Source of the DNA: GCA-2686295 sp964402995
GTDB lineage: Archaea; Nanobdellota; Nanobdellia; Woesearchaeales; GCA-2686295
Assembly (NCBI GenBank): GCA_964402995.1
Contig: CAYOEA010000005.1
Coordinates: 62,001 to 126,000 of the forward strand
DNA length: 64,000 nucleotides
Direction of reading: 5' to 3'
A model generated the notes under the pieces. That model saw nothing but the letters and a program-made list of their open reading frames with translations. It did not search any database and was not told the DNA's origin. Positions 34,679 to 43,809 of the stretch are shown here, in pieces (the first letter of the stretch is position 1; every line of letters begins with the position of its first letter). A program made the position numbers and the translations under genes.

Positions 34679-35098
34679 TTAGATATTCTCAAAGAACATA
34701 GTCATTTTTTTCTTTCCACCTTTAAGACCATTTTTAAGATAGAATTGATGTGTTTGTTTGCTTTCATCAGGAGAAAATAAGAAATAACTAGTAGCTCCAA
34801 GTTTTGAGATTTCTTCACGAAATTTGTTTAATAGTTTTGAACCAACACCTTTGCCTCTGATATTATTATTGACAACAATAAGTTCTAAAACATAAGTTGA
34901 TCTAGTAAGTTTAAATCCTAGGATAAATCCGATGACTTTATCATTTTCTTCAGCAACAAAGAAAACTCCACTCTCACAAGATTCAATAAAATATAACTCA
35001 TCATCAGGATATTCTTCTGCATCAATAGTTAAAGAAGGTTCTTGAACTAAAACTAGAGCTTCTTTAGAATCTTTAGGGGTTGCTTTTCGAATAATCAT
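34679..35098 (-). CDS. GNAT family N-acetyltransferase
   Basis: The 139-residue protein reads like a RimI-type GNAT: VYVLE-type strand then VVNNNIRGKGVGSKLLNKF (acetyl-CoA loop, about 82-97) and FYLKNGLKGGKKKMTMF at the end. The acceptor is unknown. An AT-rich element (TTATATAAT, minus strand, near 35122) about 26 bases before the ATG gives a leaderless start. It heads the run into tyrS. Confidence 0.9.
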   Translation of the reverse strand: MIIRKATPKDSKEALVLVQEPSLTIDAEEYPDDELYFIESCESGVFFVAEENDKVIGFILGFKLTRSTYVLELIVVNNNIRGKGVGSKLLNKFREEISKLGATSYFLFSPDESKQTHQFYLKNGLKGGKKKMTMFFENI

Positions 35099-35186
35099 AA
35101 TAATACTATATATAGATATATTATATAAATTTATAGAAAAGTTAAGAAATATTAATTAAAATAATAAAAAAAAAAGAATAAAAAAT

Positions 35187-35432
35187 TTATTCAGCTGCAG
35201 ATCTTTGAGCTTTTTCGTGAGGAAGATTTCTTTTAACTGTGATTGGAAGAACTCCTTCTTTAAACTCAAGCTTTGCAATTTCAACAGGATTATAGTTTAA
35301 TTCTGCAAGTTTTTTGTCTCCAAGTTTGACTAAAAACGGTGCGCCCATTGAAATCTGAAGTGCTCTACTACCAATCATACGAGCCATCTCGTATTTAGTG
35401 AATTTTTCCTCATTAAGTATTAATTCAACCAT
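35187..35432 (-). CDS. rpoK: DNA-directed RNA polymerase subunit K
   Basis: The 81 residues match archaeal RpoK (Rpb6/omega): TKYEMARMIGSRALQISMGAPFLV, then NPVEIAKLEFKEGVLPITVKR. It stabilises the large subunit during assembly. It follows rrp42 by 28 bases in the exosome operon; in many archaea rpoK sits in a different operon. No promoter of its own is obvious. Confidence 0.94.
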   Translation of the reverse strand: MVELILNEEKFTKYEMARMIGSRALQISMGAPFLVKLGDKKLAELNYNPVEIAKLEFKEGVLPITVKRNLPHEKAQRSAAE

Positions 35433-35460
35433 TTTATTTTTTTTAGGGAATTTAACTCGC

Positions 35461-36246
35461 TTATAAGAGTTTCCTTAATTCTCCTGTTTTTTTGATTGCT
35501 AAATCAACGATCTTCATGACTTCATCATGCATTAGAGGACAATTTCCGCCTTTTTGCATAGCGCAAAGGGAACCATCTTCTAAAACTGCAACAGTAAGTC
35601 TTGCATCTGAGATTTTTTCTTCATCACTAGTAGCATCAACAATTAAGCTATCACCGATTTTATGAACTGTAAGCTCAATAGGTACTTTTGAGATTGGAAG
35701 TTTTTTATCAGATAAATGTTTATAATCTGGTTTTCCATCTACTAGTTCCGGGAATCTAGTATTTCTAAGAGCTGCCATAACTGCAATCGCTCCAAGATCA
35801 ATTAAATTTCCATCAGTGTTAATTGGTGCGATATCTACGCTAACCATCCAAACTTTTTCGCCAGCTTCAATGCAAAGATCTTTAGTATTAATAGTTCCAG
35901 ATTCTCGGATTCCTCTATCAATAACTCTTGCAATTTCAATTGCTACATTACTTGGTGGGCCAACTTCAAAATCAGGACTAGACATAGGGTACAATTCTGC
36001 ACCAGTCATTAAAACACCTTCATCTGGTTTGTCAGAGTAAGGAGTTCCTAAGCTAAGTTTAACACCTGCTAGAAGAATTGCATCTCCACAAGTTACTTTT
36101 GCAGAACCTTCTGCAGTTGCAATAACACCTGTTTCGATTGTGATTTTTCGAAATTCGTCATTTTTTCTACCGTCAACTCTAATGTTTTGTTTTAGAGCTT
36201 TTAGGATGTGATTTTTGAACTCTTTGTTCATTTGCTTGTTCTTCAT
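35461..36246 (-). CDS. rrp42: Exosome subunit Rrp42
   Basis: The 261 residues are an RNase PH-fold protein, the non-catalytic ring partner: IRVDGRKNDEFRKITIETGV, then KVTCGDAILLAGVK and a C-terminal ending in VDLAIKKTGELRKLL. With Rrp41 it forms the hexameric ring that degrades RNA 3'-5' phosphorolytically. Its ATG overlaps the Rrp41 stop (ATGA), so the two are made together in equal amounts. Confidence 0.95.
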   Translation of the reverse strand: MKNKQMNKEFKNHILKALKQNIRVDGRKNDEFRKITIETGVIATAEGSAKVTCGDAILLAGVKLSLGTPYSDKPDEGVLMTGAELYPMSSPDFEVGPPSNVAIEIARVIDRGIRESGTINTKDLCIEAGEKVWMVSVDIAPINTDGNLIDLGAIAVMAALRNTRFPELVDGKPDYKHLSDKKLPISKVPIELTVHKIGDSLIVDATSDEEKISDARLTVAVLEDGSLCAMQKGGNCPLMHDEVMKIVDLAIKKTGELRKLL

Positions 36247-36938
36247 TTGAATCTCTCCTTTAATGCTTTTCTTTGGATTTCTGCAATCTTTCTTAATGGT
36301 TCTAGAGTCATTTTAAGAGCTTCATCAAGTTCATCTCTTGAAATTTTACCATCCATTTGTAAAAGAGTAATTTCTCCAGTACTAGGAATCATTGCAAGAG
36401 GGATATCTGCTACATCTCCTTCGTGTGCTTCTTCTAAGTAATCTAGATCTACTACAACACTGCCATCAACAATTCCGCATGCGATTGCTGAAACAACATC
36501 TTTCATTTTAATACCTGCATCTGCAAGTGCCATTGAAGCTGCGCAAATTCCTGCACATCTACTACCTGCATCAGTTTCTGGTAATTCAATGAAGACATCA
36601 ACAACTGCGTTTGGACAATCACTTAAATCAACAACTGCTTTAAGAGAATTTGTTGTAACCATTGAGATTTCTTTTGCTCTTCTATTTGGACCAGGTCTAA
36701 CTCTTTCGCCTGTACCTGAGAAAGGCATCATATTGTAATTACATCTAAGAACTCCTTTTGTAGGATCTTGTTGTGATCTTGGGAAGTGTTCTTTTGGACC
36801 ATAAACTGCAGCATAAGCAGTTGTTTTTCCAATTTTGAAAAAAGCAGAACCATCAGCATTTTTTATAACGCCTGTTTTAGCTTCGATTTTTCTAGTTTCA
36901 TCAAATTTTCTTCCATCTAATCTTTTAGTGTAAGCCAT
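36243..36938 (-). CDS. rrp41: Exosome subunit Rrp41
   Basis: The 231 residues are the catalytic RNase PH protein: RLDGRKFDETRKIEAKTGV, then FPRSQQDPTKGVLRCNYNM, RPGPNRRAKEIS (basic RNA-binding loop), and the phosphate/metal region ETDAGSRCAGICAASMALAD and VDLDYLEEAHEGDVADIPLA. Together with Rrp42 it forms the exosome core. The start touches the Rrp4 stop by one base. Confidence 0.97.
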   Translation of the reverse strand: MAYTKRLDGRKFDETRKIEAKTGVIKNADGSAFFKIGKTTAYAAVYGPKEHFPRSQQDPTKGVLRCNYNMMPFSGTGERVRPGPNRRAKEISMVTTNSLKAVVDLSDCPNAVVDVFIELPETDAGSRCAGICAASMALADAGIKMKDVVSAIACGIVDGSVVVDLDYLEEAHEGDVADIPLAMIPSTGEITLLQMDGKISRDELDEALKMTLEPLRKIAEIQRKALKERFK

Positions 36939-37819
36939 TATTGTTCACCTTTTTCTTCTGTTTTACTATCTTCCTTTTTTTCTACAGGTTTTTTAGAAGC
37001 AGCAAAAGGTTTTTCTTTTTGAGGTTCAGAATCATTTTTGGATTCTGTTCTAACAAAAGGTTTGTCTTTTGGAGCTGGAGCTCTTCTCTCTTCATTCTTT
37101 TTGAATGTAGATTCTGTAAAAGGAATTTTGTTCTTATCAAGGAATTTTTTAACTTGATCAGTTAAACCAACTTTGTGAGCATTTTCTTCAATCATTCTAA
37201 TTGTTTTGATTGTAAGAATTTCTTGTGCTGGTTCTCCTTCGATCCAAATAATACCGTTTTGACCAACTGTAACTTTACAGCCAGTAGTTTCTTTAATCAT
37301 GGAAACCATTGAACCTTGTTTTCCAATAATTCTAGGAACTTTAGTAGAACTAACTTTGATTATTCTTCCGCTACTTAGTTTTCTAAGACCAGGACCTTTT
37401 GTTGAAAAATCAATAAGATTTTGTGATGTTACTCTTGTTATTTTTCCAACAATGTATTCATCTAAAGCAAAAATCTTTGATAAGTCAGCACCCTTTTGGA
37501 TGTAATCAAATGATGCTTCTTGTAATGGAAGAACTGCACTGTAAGCAGTATTAAGGTCTATTCTCCATCCGCTAATAAGGATGTCAATAACTTTTCCAAT
37601 AACAACATCGTTTCTTTTAGGAAGATATCTTCCTGCTAAAGAAATTATTTTTAGTACTTTTCCATCAATTGACAATAAGCCAATTTTATTTGCCAGGATT
37701 TTATCTCCTTCTCTGTAAGTTCCAAAACTAGGTAAGTAATCCATGCCTTCAGCAATGACTTCCCCAGGAACAATTACATCTTTATCTTGTAATAAAAGTT
37801 TTCCCATTCTAAATTTCAC
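36938..37819 (-). CDS. rrp4: Exosome RNA-binding subunit Rrp4
   Basis: It has an N-terminal domain (VIVPGEVIAEGMDYLPSFGTY), an S1 domain (VVIGKVIDILISGWRIDLN, about 70-150) and a KH domain (VPRIIGKQGSMVSMIKETTG, about 157-200). A Lys/Glu/Pro-rich tail of about 60 residues follows, which is longer than usual. Rrp4 caps the exosome ring and guides RNA in. It overlaps SBDS (ATGA) and touches Rrp41. Confidence 0.95.
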   Translation of the reverse strand: MKFRMGKLLLQDKDVIVPGEVIAEGMDYLPSFGTYREGDKILANKIGLLSIDGKVLKIISLAGRYLPKRNDVVIGKVIDILISGWRIDLNTAYSAVLPLQEASFDYIQKGADLSKIFALDEYIVGKITRVTSQNLIDFSTKGPGLRKLSSGRIIKVSSTKVPRIIGKQGSMVSMIKETTGCKVTVGQNGIIWIEGEPAQEILTIKTIRMIEENAHKVGLTDQVKKFLDKNKIPFTESTFKKNEERRAPAPKDKPFVRTESKNDSEPQKEKPFAASKKPVEKKEDSKTEEKGEQ

Positions 37820-38538
37820 CTTTCATTTACTATTTTTGTGTCCACATTTCCATGCGTTTCTTTATTTAGTTCATCAAAGAACTCGTTTTGAAGACCTGCA
37901 GGTATTTCAATTACTGCAAGCCATGAACCATCATTGAGCCATTCTTCTTTTTTGATGATGCCAAATTTCTGAATTTTTCCGTAAGTTTTCTGTGCGTATT
38001 CTGCAGGAATACTTACTTGAATTTCTTTTTTAGCAAATCTAATTGGAAGAACAACAATTAATTTCTTGACAATATCACTAATTTGATCTTCAGCTCGTTT
38101 AAATTCATCAATATGAACATTTACTTCATTCATAGCAGCTTCAATCCGTTGAATTGGATGTGGCATGCCTGTTTTTGGTTCAATAGCATTGATGTGAATT
38201 ATGTTAATAATTCTTTTTTTCTTTTTATTACGAACTTTTTCTCTATGATCAGCAGTTAGTTGTATGTCTCCATCATTAAGAATTTTCTTTGCAACTTCAA
38301 GAACATTTTTTGTTCCAAAAACTTTTTCTACTTCATCTTCCGATGACAATAAACCTTTATTAGCATCAGAGAAAATCTCTTGAGCTTTAAGAATATCAAC
38401 TATGTCCACTTCTTTACCTTCTTTAAAACTAATTGCCATATCTGGATCAACGACAAGTTCAAAGTTAGTTCCGTGAGTTTTAAGTCTAGCTAAATTAATG
38501 TTGATTTTTTGATGATCAAATAATTGCTGTCCCTTCAT
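37816..38538 (-). CDS. Ribosome maturation protein SBDS
   Basis: I start at the ATG at 38538, seven bases after a strong GGAGG; the ATG at 38568 lacks one. The protein reads ARLKTHGTNFELVVDPDMA, then FSDANKGLLSSEDEVEKVFGT, the SBDS N-terminal domain, and later the helical and ferredoxin-like domains. SBDS with aEF2-like GTPase releases aIF6 from new 50S subunits. It is located between psmA and rrp4, as in most archaea. Confidence 0.94.
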   Translation of the reverse strand: MKGQQLFDHQKININLARLKTHGTNFELVVDPDMAISFKEGKEVDIVDILKAQEIFSDANKGLLSSEDEVEKVFGTKNVLEVAKKILNDGDIQLTADHREKVRNKKKKRIINIIHINAIEPKTGMPHPIQRIEAAMNEVNVHIDEFKRAEDQISDIVKKLIVVLPIRFAKKEIQVSIPAEYAQKTYGKIQKFGIIKKEEWLNDGSWLAVIEIPAGLQNEFFDELNKETHGNVDTKIVNER

Positions 38539-38627
38539 AGTTTTTCCTCCAGAAAAACCATGTCGCACAAAAAGCGATTTGCTTTTTGATGTTTCATAAT
38601 TTTTCTTTAGTGTTTATTCTTGAAAAT

Positions 38628-39344
38628 TTATTTTAAAAGTTTTTTAATTTGTTCTCTAGGAATCTTCTGCATTGAGCCATTTTCTATTCTAATAACTGAT
38701 GCATCGATTCTTTTTTCGTTGAAATCATGATTTAAAACTTTTTTAAGTGCGTCAACACATAATTTTAAACCTTCTTCGATTGTCATATTTTCTTTGTAAT
38801 CTTTGTATAAAACTTCCTTAACTTCAGTTTCACCTTCTCCAATAGCTGTTGCCATGTATTGGTTATAGATGCCTGTAGGATCTGTTTCGTAAAGTTCAGG
38901 TTTTCCATCTTTGATTCCTGCAACTAATAGTGAAACTCCAAAAGGTCTAAGTCCGCCTGATTGAGTGCACATTTGTTTAAGATTACAAATATCTTTAATT
39001 ATACTTAGAACATCAATAGGTGTGTCGTAAGTAACTCTGTGTTGTTGAGCTTTAAGCTGTTCTCTTTCAACAAGAACTCTTGCATCAGAAATAATTCCTG
39101 AAGCAGTTGCCATTACATGATCATCAATTTGAAATATTTTTTCAATTGCCTCAAGTACAACTAATTTATCAACTATTCTTTTGTCTGCGACAAGTAAAAC
39201 ACCATCTTTGCAAACCATTCCGATTGCTGTGTTTCCTAGTTTAACAGTTTTCTTTGCGTACTCTACTTGTAGAAGTCTACCGTCTGGGCTGAACATCGTA
39301 ATTGCTCTGTCATATCCCATCATTTGATGTTGAACTGGTTCCAT
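38628..39344 (-). CDS. psmA: Proteasome subunit alpha
   Basis: The 238 residues begin with GYDRAITMFSPDGRLLQVEYA, the alpha-subunit signature, followed by the Ntn fold (GMVCKDGVLLVADKRI). Alpha rings gate the 20S proteasome and are not catalytic. AGGTGA six bases before the ATG is the ribosome-binding site. It lies between pop5 and sbds, the usual place in the archaeal exosome/proteasome superoperon. Confidence 0.96.
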   Translation of the reverse strand: MEPVQHQMMGYDRAITMFSPDGRLLQVEYAKKTVKLGNTAIGMVCKDGVLLVADKRIVDKLVVLEAIEKIFQIDDHVMATASGIISDARVLVEREQLKAQQHRVTYDTPIDVLSIIKDICNLKQMCTQSGGLRPFGVSLLVAGIKDGKPELYETDPTGIYNQYMATAIGEGETEVKEVLYKDYKENMTIEEGLKLCVDALKKVLNHDFNEKRIDASVIRIENGSMQKIPREQIKKLLK

Positions 39345-39355
39345 CTATTTTCACC

Positions 39356-39703
39356 TCATCCTGCTATGTATTTGTTTCTTGCTTTTTTTAGGATTCCACT
39401 AACACCAACTGTGTTTAATGTAACGTCCTCATCATTCAATTCTTGCACTAGCGCTAAACTAGTTCTTAATTTGTCTAAATACTTTGTAGCCACCCTTATT
39501 ACACCTTTCTGTTTGTTAATATCATATTCGACATTTTGAATTCCTGCATCTGCAGAATCAAATAATCCGAATGTCTTGTTAATTTCTTGAATAACTGCTT
39601 TAGATAAATCGATTTTAATCTTTTTAGAACTAATAATCTCGTAGATTAAATATCTTTTATTTTCCTTTAAAGTTGGAAGTAATGGTTTTATCTTAATAGC
39701 CAT
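39356..39703 (-). CDS. rnp2: RNase P protein component 2 (Pop5)
   Basis: From the ATG at 39703 the protein starts MAIKIKPLLPTLKENKRYLIYEI, the Pop5 signature, and has the expected alpha/beta core to the end at about 115 residues. It binds RNase P RNA with Rpp30 and helps tRNA 5' maturation. An in-frame ATG at 39727 would add eight residues. A minus-strand TTTATAAA near 39796-39803 is the likely promoter of the whole superoperon, leaving a leader of about 45-70 bases. Confidence 0.9.
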   Translation of the reverse strand: MAIKIKPLLPTLKENKRYLIYEIISSKKIKIDLSKAVIQEINKTFGLFDSADAGIQNVEYDINKQKGVIRVATKYLDKLRTSLALVQELNDEDVTLNTVGVSGILKKARNKYIAG

Positions 39704-39919
39704 TTTAAATTTTCCAAAGAGAAACATTACACTTGGTCTGTAATGGTATAGCCTATGCCTATCTCTTTTCTGCTATTCAAAGAACTGCTCAAAAGTTTAT
39801 AAAGCTTTTGATACCCTTTATAGATAGTATTATATAATAAGGGCTTAAAATTAGGAATATTTAAAAACTAATTTGTTGTAATAATTTTTTAGTCTGAAAA
39901 GATGATCAGGGTGTGAACT

Positions 39920-42049
39920 ATGGATATAGATGTGCTTCTTAAAAATGCAGAACAAGGATTTAATTCTTTAGATATAAATAATAAGTATAAACAATCAGCT
40001 TTGGAGAATCTGAAAGAATGGTTATTTAACGATGATTTCAAAGATTACTTACCACAAATATCACATTTAATAAATTCTGAAAAATGGGATTTCTTACTAG
40101 ACTCATTTTACCAAGTTATACCTTTTGGAACTGGTGGAAGACGAGGTCTTGTTGGTGTTGGAACTAATAGGATAAATACTTGGACAATAGAAGCATCTGC
40201 ACAAGGTCATTCTCAATATTTAATCAAACAATATGGTGAAGAAGCAAAAACAAGAGGTATAGTTTTAAGCTTTGATGTTAGAGAATATTTACAAGAAGGA
40301 ATTTATGATAAAAATTTACCAAATCCTGTATGGGGATTAAATTGTAAAAACTTAGCTGATTCAGCTGCCCAAGTTTATGCAGCAAATGGAATTAAAGTAT
40401 ATTTATTTGATGGAATACGAAGTACGCCTGAATTATCATTTGCAATTAGACATTTAAATGCAGTTTCAGGAGATATGTTTAGTGCAAGTCATAATCCTCC
40501 ATCTGATAATGGGAAAAAAGTATTTGATGAGCATGGAGGACAATTAATTCCACCTCATGATCAAAACTTAGTTGATGAAGTAGTAAACAATGTTTCTGAA
40601 ATTAAAAAACTAGATTATGCAGTTGCAAAAGAAAAAGGTTTAATTGAAATTATTGGCGCTAAAGTTGATATAGCTTATGTGCAAGCAGTTAGTGAACTGT
40701 CATTGTCTAAGAATAGGGATTTGAAAGTATTATATTCTCCATTACATGGAACTGGAATTACTTCCACTTATTTAGTTTTGAAAGACATGGGTTTTGATGT
40801 AACTCTTGATCCAAAAACTTCAAACATTAGTGGCAAATTTGAAAACGTAATTTTTAATATTCCAAATCCTGAAGTTGTAGAATCATTTAACACATTAAAA
40901 GCAGAGGCAGAAACAAATTCTTATGATTTACTTGTGAATTCTGATCCTGATGCAGATAGAGTTGGAGTTATGGTTTTACATAAAGGTGAATGGGTATATC
41001 TAAACGGAAACGAAATTGGCATAGTCTTGAGTGAATATGCAATCTCAAAAAGAAAAGAAAACAGTCTAAGTGGCGGAGTCATAATTAAGACTTTAGTTAC
41101 ATCATCTTTAATTGCAAATATTGCAAAAACAAATTCAGTAACTTGTGTTGGTGATTTGCTTGTAGGATATAAATACATTGGCGAAGAAATGAATAAGTTA
41201 GAACGAGAAGGAAAAATTAATGATTTTATTATGGGAACTGAAGAAAGTCACGGATTTAATGCAGGAGATTATATTCGAGAAAAAGATTCTTCACTTGCAG
41301 CTATGTGGCTTTGTGAACTTGCGGCTGATTTAAAGTTGAGTGGGAAGACTATAGTTGATTACTTGAATGAAATCTATGCGAAGTATGGTTATTGTAGAAA
41401 TTATCTTACAGAAATTAGATTACTAGGTGCAAAAGGTGTTGATCAAATAGCAGAAATTATGACTTATCTAAGAACAACCAATATTGTAGAATTAAATTCT
41501 TCTTTAAGCAAATTTGGGAATTTTGAGATTGAGTCAAAAAAAGATCATTTAGATGACTCGCCTTATGTTTCAAAAACTGATGAAGTATCTAAGAATATTT
41601 TAGTTTTCAAATATAAATCATTAGATAAAACTGAATTTATCAAAGTTACAATTAGGCCTTCAGGAACAGAACCAAAAGTTAAGTTTTATTTTGAAATAAT
41701 AGGTCCTAGTTTTAATCTTGAAAATATTAAACAAGAACAAAATTTAATTGAGATAATCGTAAAAGAATTAGAAAAAGCAATGTTAAAATTAAGTTATAAA
41801 TCCATGGGTGTTGATTTTCCTGATAGAGGATTCTTATTATTTTGGCAATTACCTTTATTTGATAAAATGAAATATTTTGAAATTGAACCAGGAATTGAAG
41901 CATTAAAGTCCGAGTTTGATGATGCTTTAAGGCAGAAGAAATTAGATTCCTTGCTTTTGTTTTTAGGATCAAATCCAATACTAAAAATTAACAACGCATT
42001 TAAAGAAAAACATACTATCGGCATTTTAGAATACTTAAAATTAAATTAA
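39920..42049 (+). CDS. Phosphohexomutase (phosphoglucomutase/phosphomannomutase family)
   Basis: The family's four sites are clear. The phosphoserine is in SASHNPP near 187-193. The Mg site is NSDPDADRVG near 341-350. The sugar-binding loop is GTEESHGF near 438-445. The phosphate loop is RPSGTEPK near 579. It interconverts hexose 1- and 6-phosphates. At 709 residues it is over 200 longer than usual, with an N-terminal helical part and a C-terminal extension of about 100 residues. GGTGTG near 39909 is the ribosome-binding site. It is followed 21 bases later by the HAD-YvcK fusion. Confidence 0.93.
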   Translation: MDIDVLLKNAEQGFNSLDINNKYKQSALENLKEWLFNDDFKDYLPQISHLINSEKWDFLLDSFYQVIPFGTGGRRGLVGVGTNRINTWTIEASAQGHSQYLIKQYGEEAKTRGIVLSFDVREYLQEGIYDKNLPNPVWGLNCKNLADSAAQVYAANGIKVYLFDGIRSTPELSFAIRHLNAVSGDMFSASHNPPSDNGKKVFDEHGGQLIPPHDQNLVDEVVNNVSEIKKLDYAVAKEKGLIEIIGAKVDIAYVQAVSELSLSKNRDLKVLYSPLHGTGITSTYLVLKDMGFDVTLDPKTSNISGKFENVIFNIPNPEVVESFNTLKAEAETNSYDLLVNSDPDADRVGVMVLHKGEWVYLNGNEIGIVLSEYAISKRKENSLSGGVIIKTLVTSSLIANIAKTNSVTCVGDLLVGYKYIGEEMNKLEREGKINDFIMGTEESHGFNAGDYIREKDSSLAAMWLCELAADLKLSGKTIVDYLNEIYAKYGYCRNYLTEIRLLGAKGVDQIAEIMTYLRTTNIVELNSSLSKFGNFEIESKKDHLDDSPYVSKTDEVSKNILVFKYKSLDKTEFIKVTIRPSGTEPKVKFYFEIIGPSFNLENIKQEQNLIEIIVKELEKAMLKLSYKSMGVDFPDRGFLLFWQLPLFDKMKYFEIEPGIEALKSEFDDALRQKKLDSLLLFLGSNPILKINNAFKEKHTIGILEYLKLN

Positions 42050-42070
42050 TTATTATGGTAAGGTGAAAGT

Positions 42071-43768
42071 TTGACAAAAATAAAAACAATAGTTTTAGAC
42101 CTTGATGATACATTATATAGTTGTTTTGAACAAAGATTCAAACCTGCAATGAAGTATGCATTTGAGAAATTAGTTGCAAGTGGACTTTCATGCACTGTTG
42201 AAGATTGTCTAGAAAGACTTGATTCAATTTTAAAAAATAATCCTTCTGATAAAGTTTTTAGAGACTTAGTGAAAACCTATTCAGGAGATGAAAAACTTGT
42301 TCAAATAGGACAAGACGCATATTTAGAATATGAATCTGAATTTTTAGTTTTATTTCCTGACGTTTTAGACACGCTTAGAAAATTACATCAACATTATTCT
42401 TTGGCTTTGGTTACTTTTGGAAATAAAGAAACACAAGAAAAGAAAATAGAATTATTAGGACTTAAAGATAAATTTGATCATGTAGTTATAACACAGAACG
42501 CAGATAAGGAAGAAGCATTCTTAGAAGTAATAGATGAACTTGGAATAAAGCAAAATAGAACTCTTTGTGTTGGTGATAGAATTGATTCAGAGATAAAAAT
42601 TGCAAACAAGCTTGGAATGACAACTGTTAGAATGCTTCACGGAAGACACGCGCATCTAGAGCCAACGACTGATTTTGAATATGCTGATTACTCTATAAAT
42701 ACTGTTAGTGAATTATTGGCTGTGTTAGATGATATAAAGTTTACTGAAGATAAACTTTCAAAAGGTCCGCGCATAGTTGTAATTGGTGGTGGAACTGGGC
42801 TTCCAACTTTACTTGAAGGACTAAAAAAATATTCTCATAATTTAGCTGCAATTGTAACAATCACAGATGAAGGAAGACATTCAGGAAGACTGAGACGAGA
42901 GTTAGGAATCTTACCTCCTGGAGATATTAGAAACAATTTAATTGCACTTTCAGATTCAGAAAAATTAATGCATGATTTATTTCAATATAGATTTGATGAA
43001 GGTTCGCTTGAAGGAGTGTCATTTGGAAATCTTTTCTTGGCTGCACTAACAAAAATAACTGGAAATTTTCAATCTGCAATTCGTGAAACTAGTAAAATTT
43101 TGGATTTAAAAGGGAGCGTTTATCCTTCAACATTAGATGATACAAGAATTTGTGTTGAATTAGTTGATGGAACTAAATTAGAAGGGGAAGTAAATATAAT
43201 TGTTAAAGGAGATAAAACAAAGAATTATATTCCTGTTAGAATAAAAAATACTTATATTTTACCTGAAAATGCGAAGGCAAATGAAGCCGCAATAGAGCAA
43301 ATAAGAACTGCTGATATAATAGTCATAGGTCCAGGATCACTTCATACAAGTGTTATGCCAAACTTATTAATTCCTGAAATGGCAAAAGCTATTAGAGAAT
43401 CAAAAGCAAAGAGAGTATATGTTTGTAATATTGTAACTCAACCAGGTCAATCTGATGGATATAAAGCATCTGATCATTTGGCAGTTGTTGAAAAACATTT
43501 AGGGAAAGACTCAATTGATTATCTTATTTTAAATAAAGAAATTCCTTCTGAAAAATTAATATCCCAATATAAGGAAGATAATTCTTTTGTTGTAGAAAAT
43601 GATGTTGATTTCATTAAAGAAAACTTTAAAGCAAAAGTGTTAGTTGAAGATATTTTAGAAGATTTAAAAGAAAAAAAGCTTTTATGGGAAAAATTATATC
43701 TTTTAAGACATGATTCAAATAAGATTGCTGAAATTGTGGCTTCTTTAGTTATTAATGGAAATTCTTAG
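42071..43768 (+). CDS. Fusion: HAD hydrolase + YvcK/CofD-like protein
   Basis: Residues 1-220 form a HAD phosphatase (TIVLDLDDTLYSCFE nucleophile motif, LVTFGNKETQEK for motif II/III, and CVGDRIDSEI for motif IV). From about 234 a YvcK-like part starts with VVIGGGTGLPTLLEGL, continues with HSGRLRRELGILPPGDIRNNL, and ends with GPGSLHTSVMPNLL. YvcK binds UDP-sugars and affects gluconeogenesis and cell wall in bacteria. The start is a TTG with AAGGTG five bases upstream. It is coupled to the phosphohexomutase gene. Confidence 0.9.
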   Translation: MTKIKTIVLDLDDTLYSCFEQRFKPAMKYAFEKLVASGLSCTVEDCLERLDSILKNNPSDKVFRDLVKTYSGDEKLVQIGQDAYLEYESEFLVLFPDVLDTLRKLHQHYSLALVTFGNKETQEKKIELLGLKDKFDHVVITQNADKEEAFLEVIDELGIKQNRTLCVGDRIDSEIKIANKLGMTTVRMLHGRHAHLEPTTDFEYADYSINTVSELLAVLDDIKFTEDKLSKGPRIVVIGGGTGLPTLLEGLKKYSHNLAAIVTITDEGRHSGRLRRELGILPPGDIRNNLIALSDSEKLMHDLFQYRFDEGSLEGVSFGNLFLAALTKITGNFQSAIRETSKILDLKGSVYPSTLDDTRICVELVDGTKLEGEVNIIVKGDKTKNYIPVRIKNTYILPENAKANEAAIEQIRTADIIVIGPGSLHTSVMPNLLIPEMAKAIRESKAKRVYVCNIVTQPGQSDGYKASDHLAVVEKHLGKDSIDYLILNKEIPSEKLISQYKEDNSFVVENDVDFIKENFKAKVLVEDILEDLKEKKLLWEKLYLLRHDSNKIAEIVASLVINGNS

Positions 43769-43809
43769 ATTTTAGAATCAGTTTAAAGATAAAGAAAATT
43801 TAAAATAAT

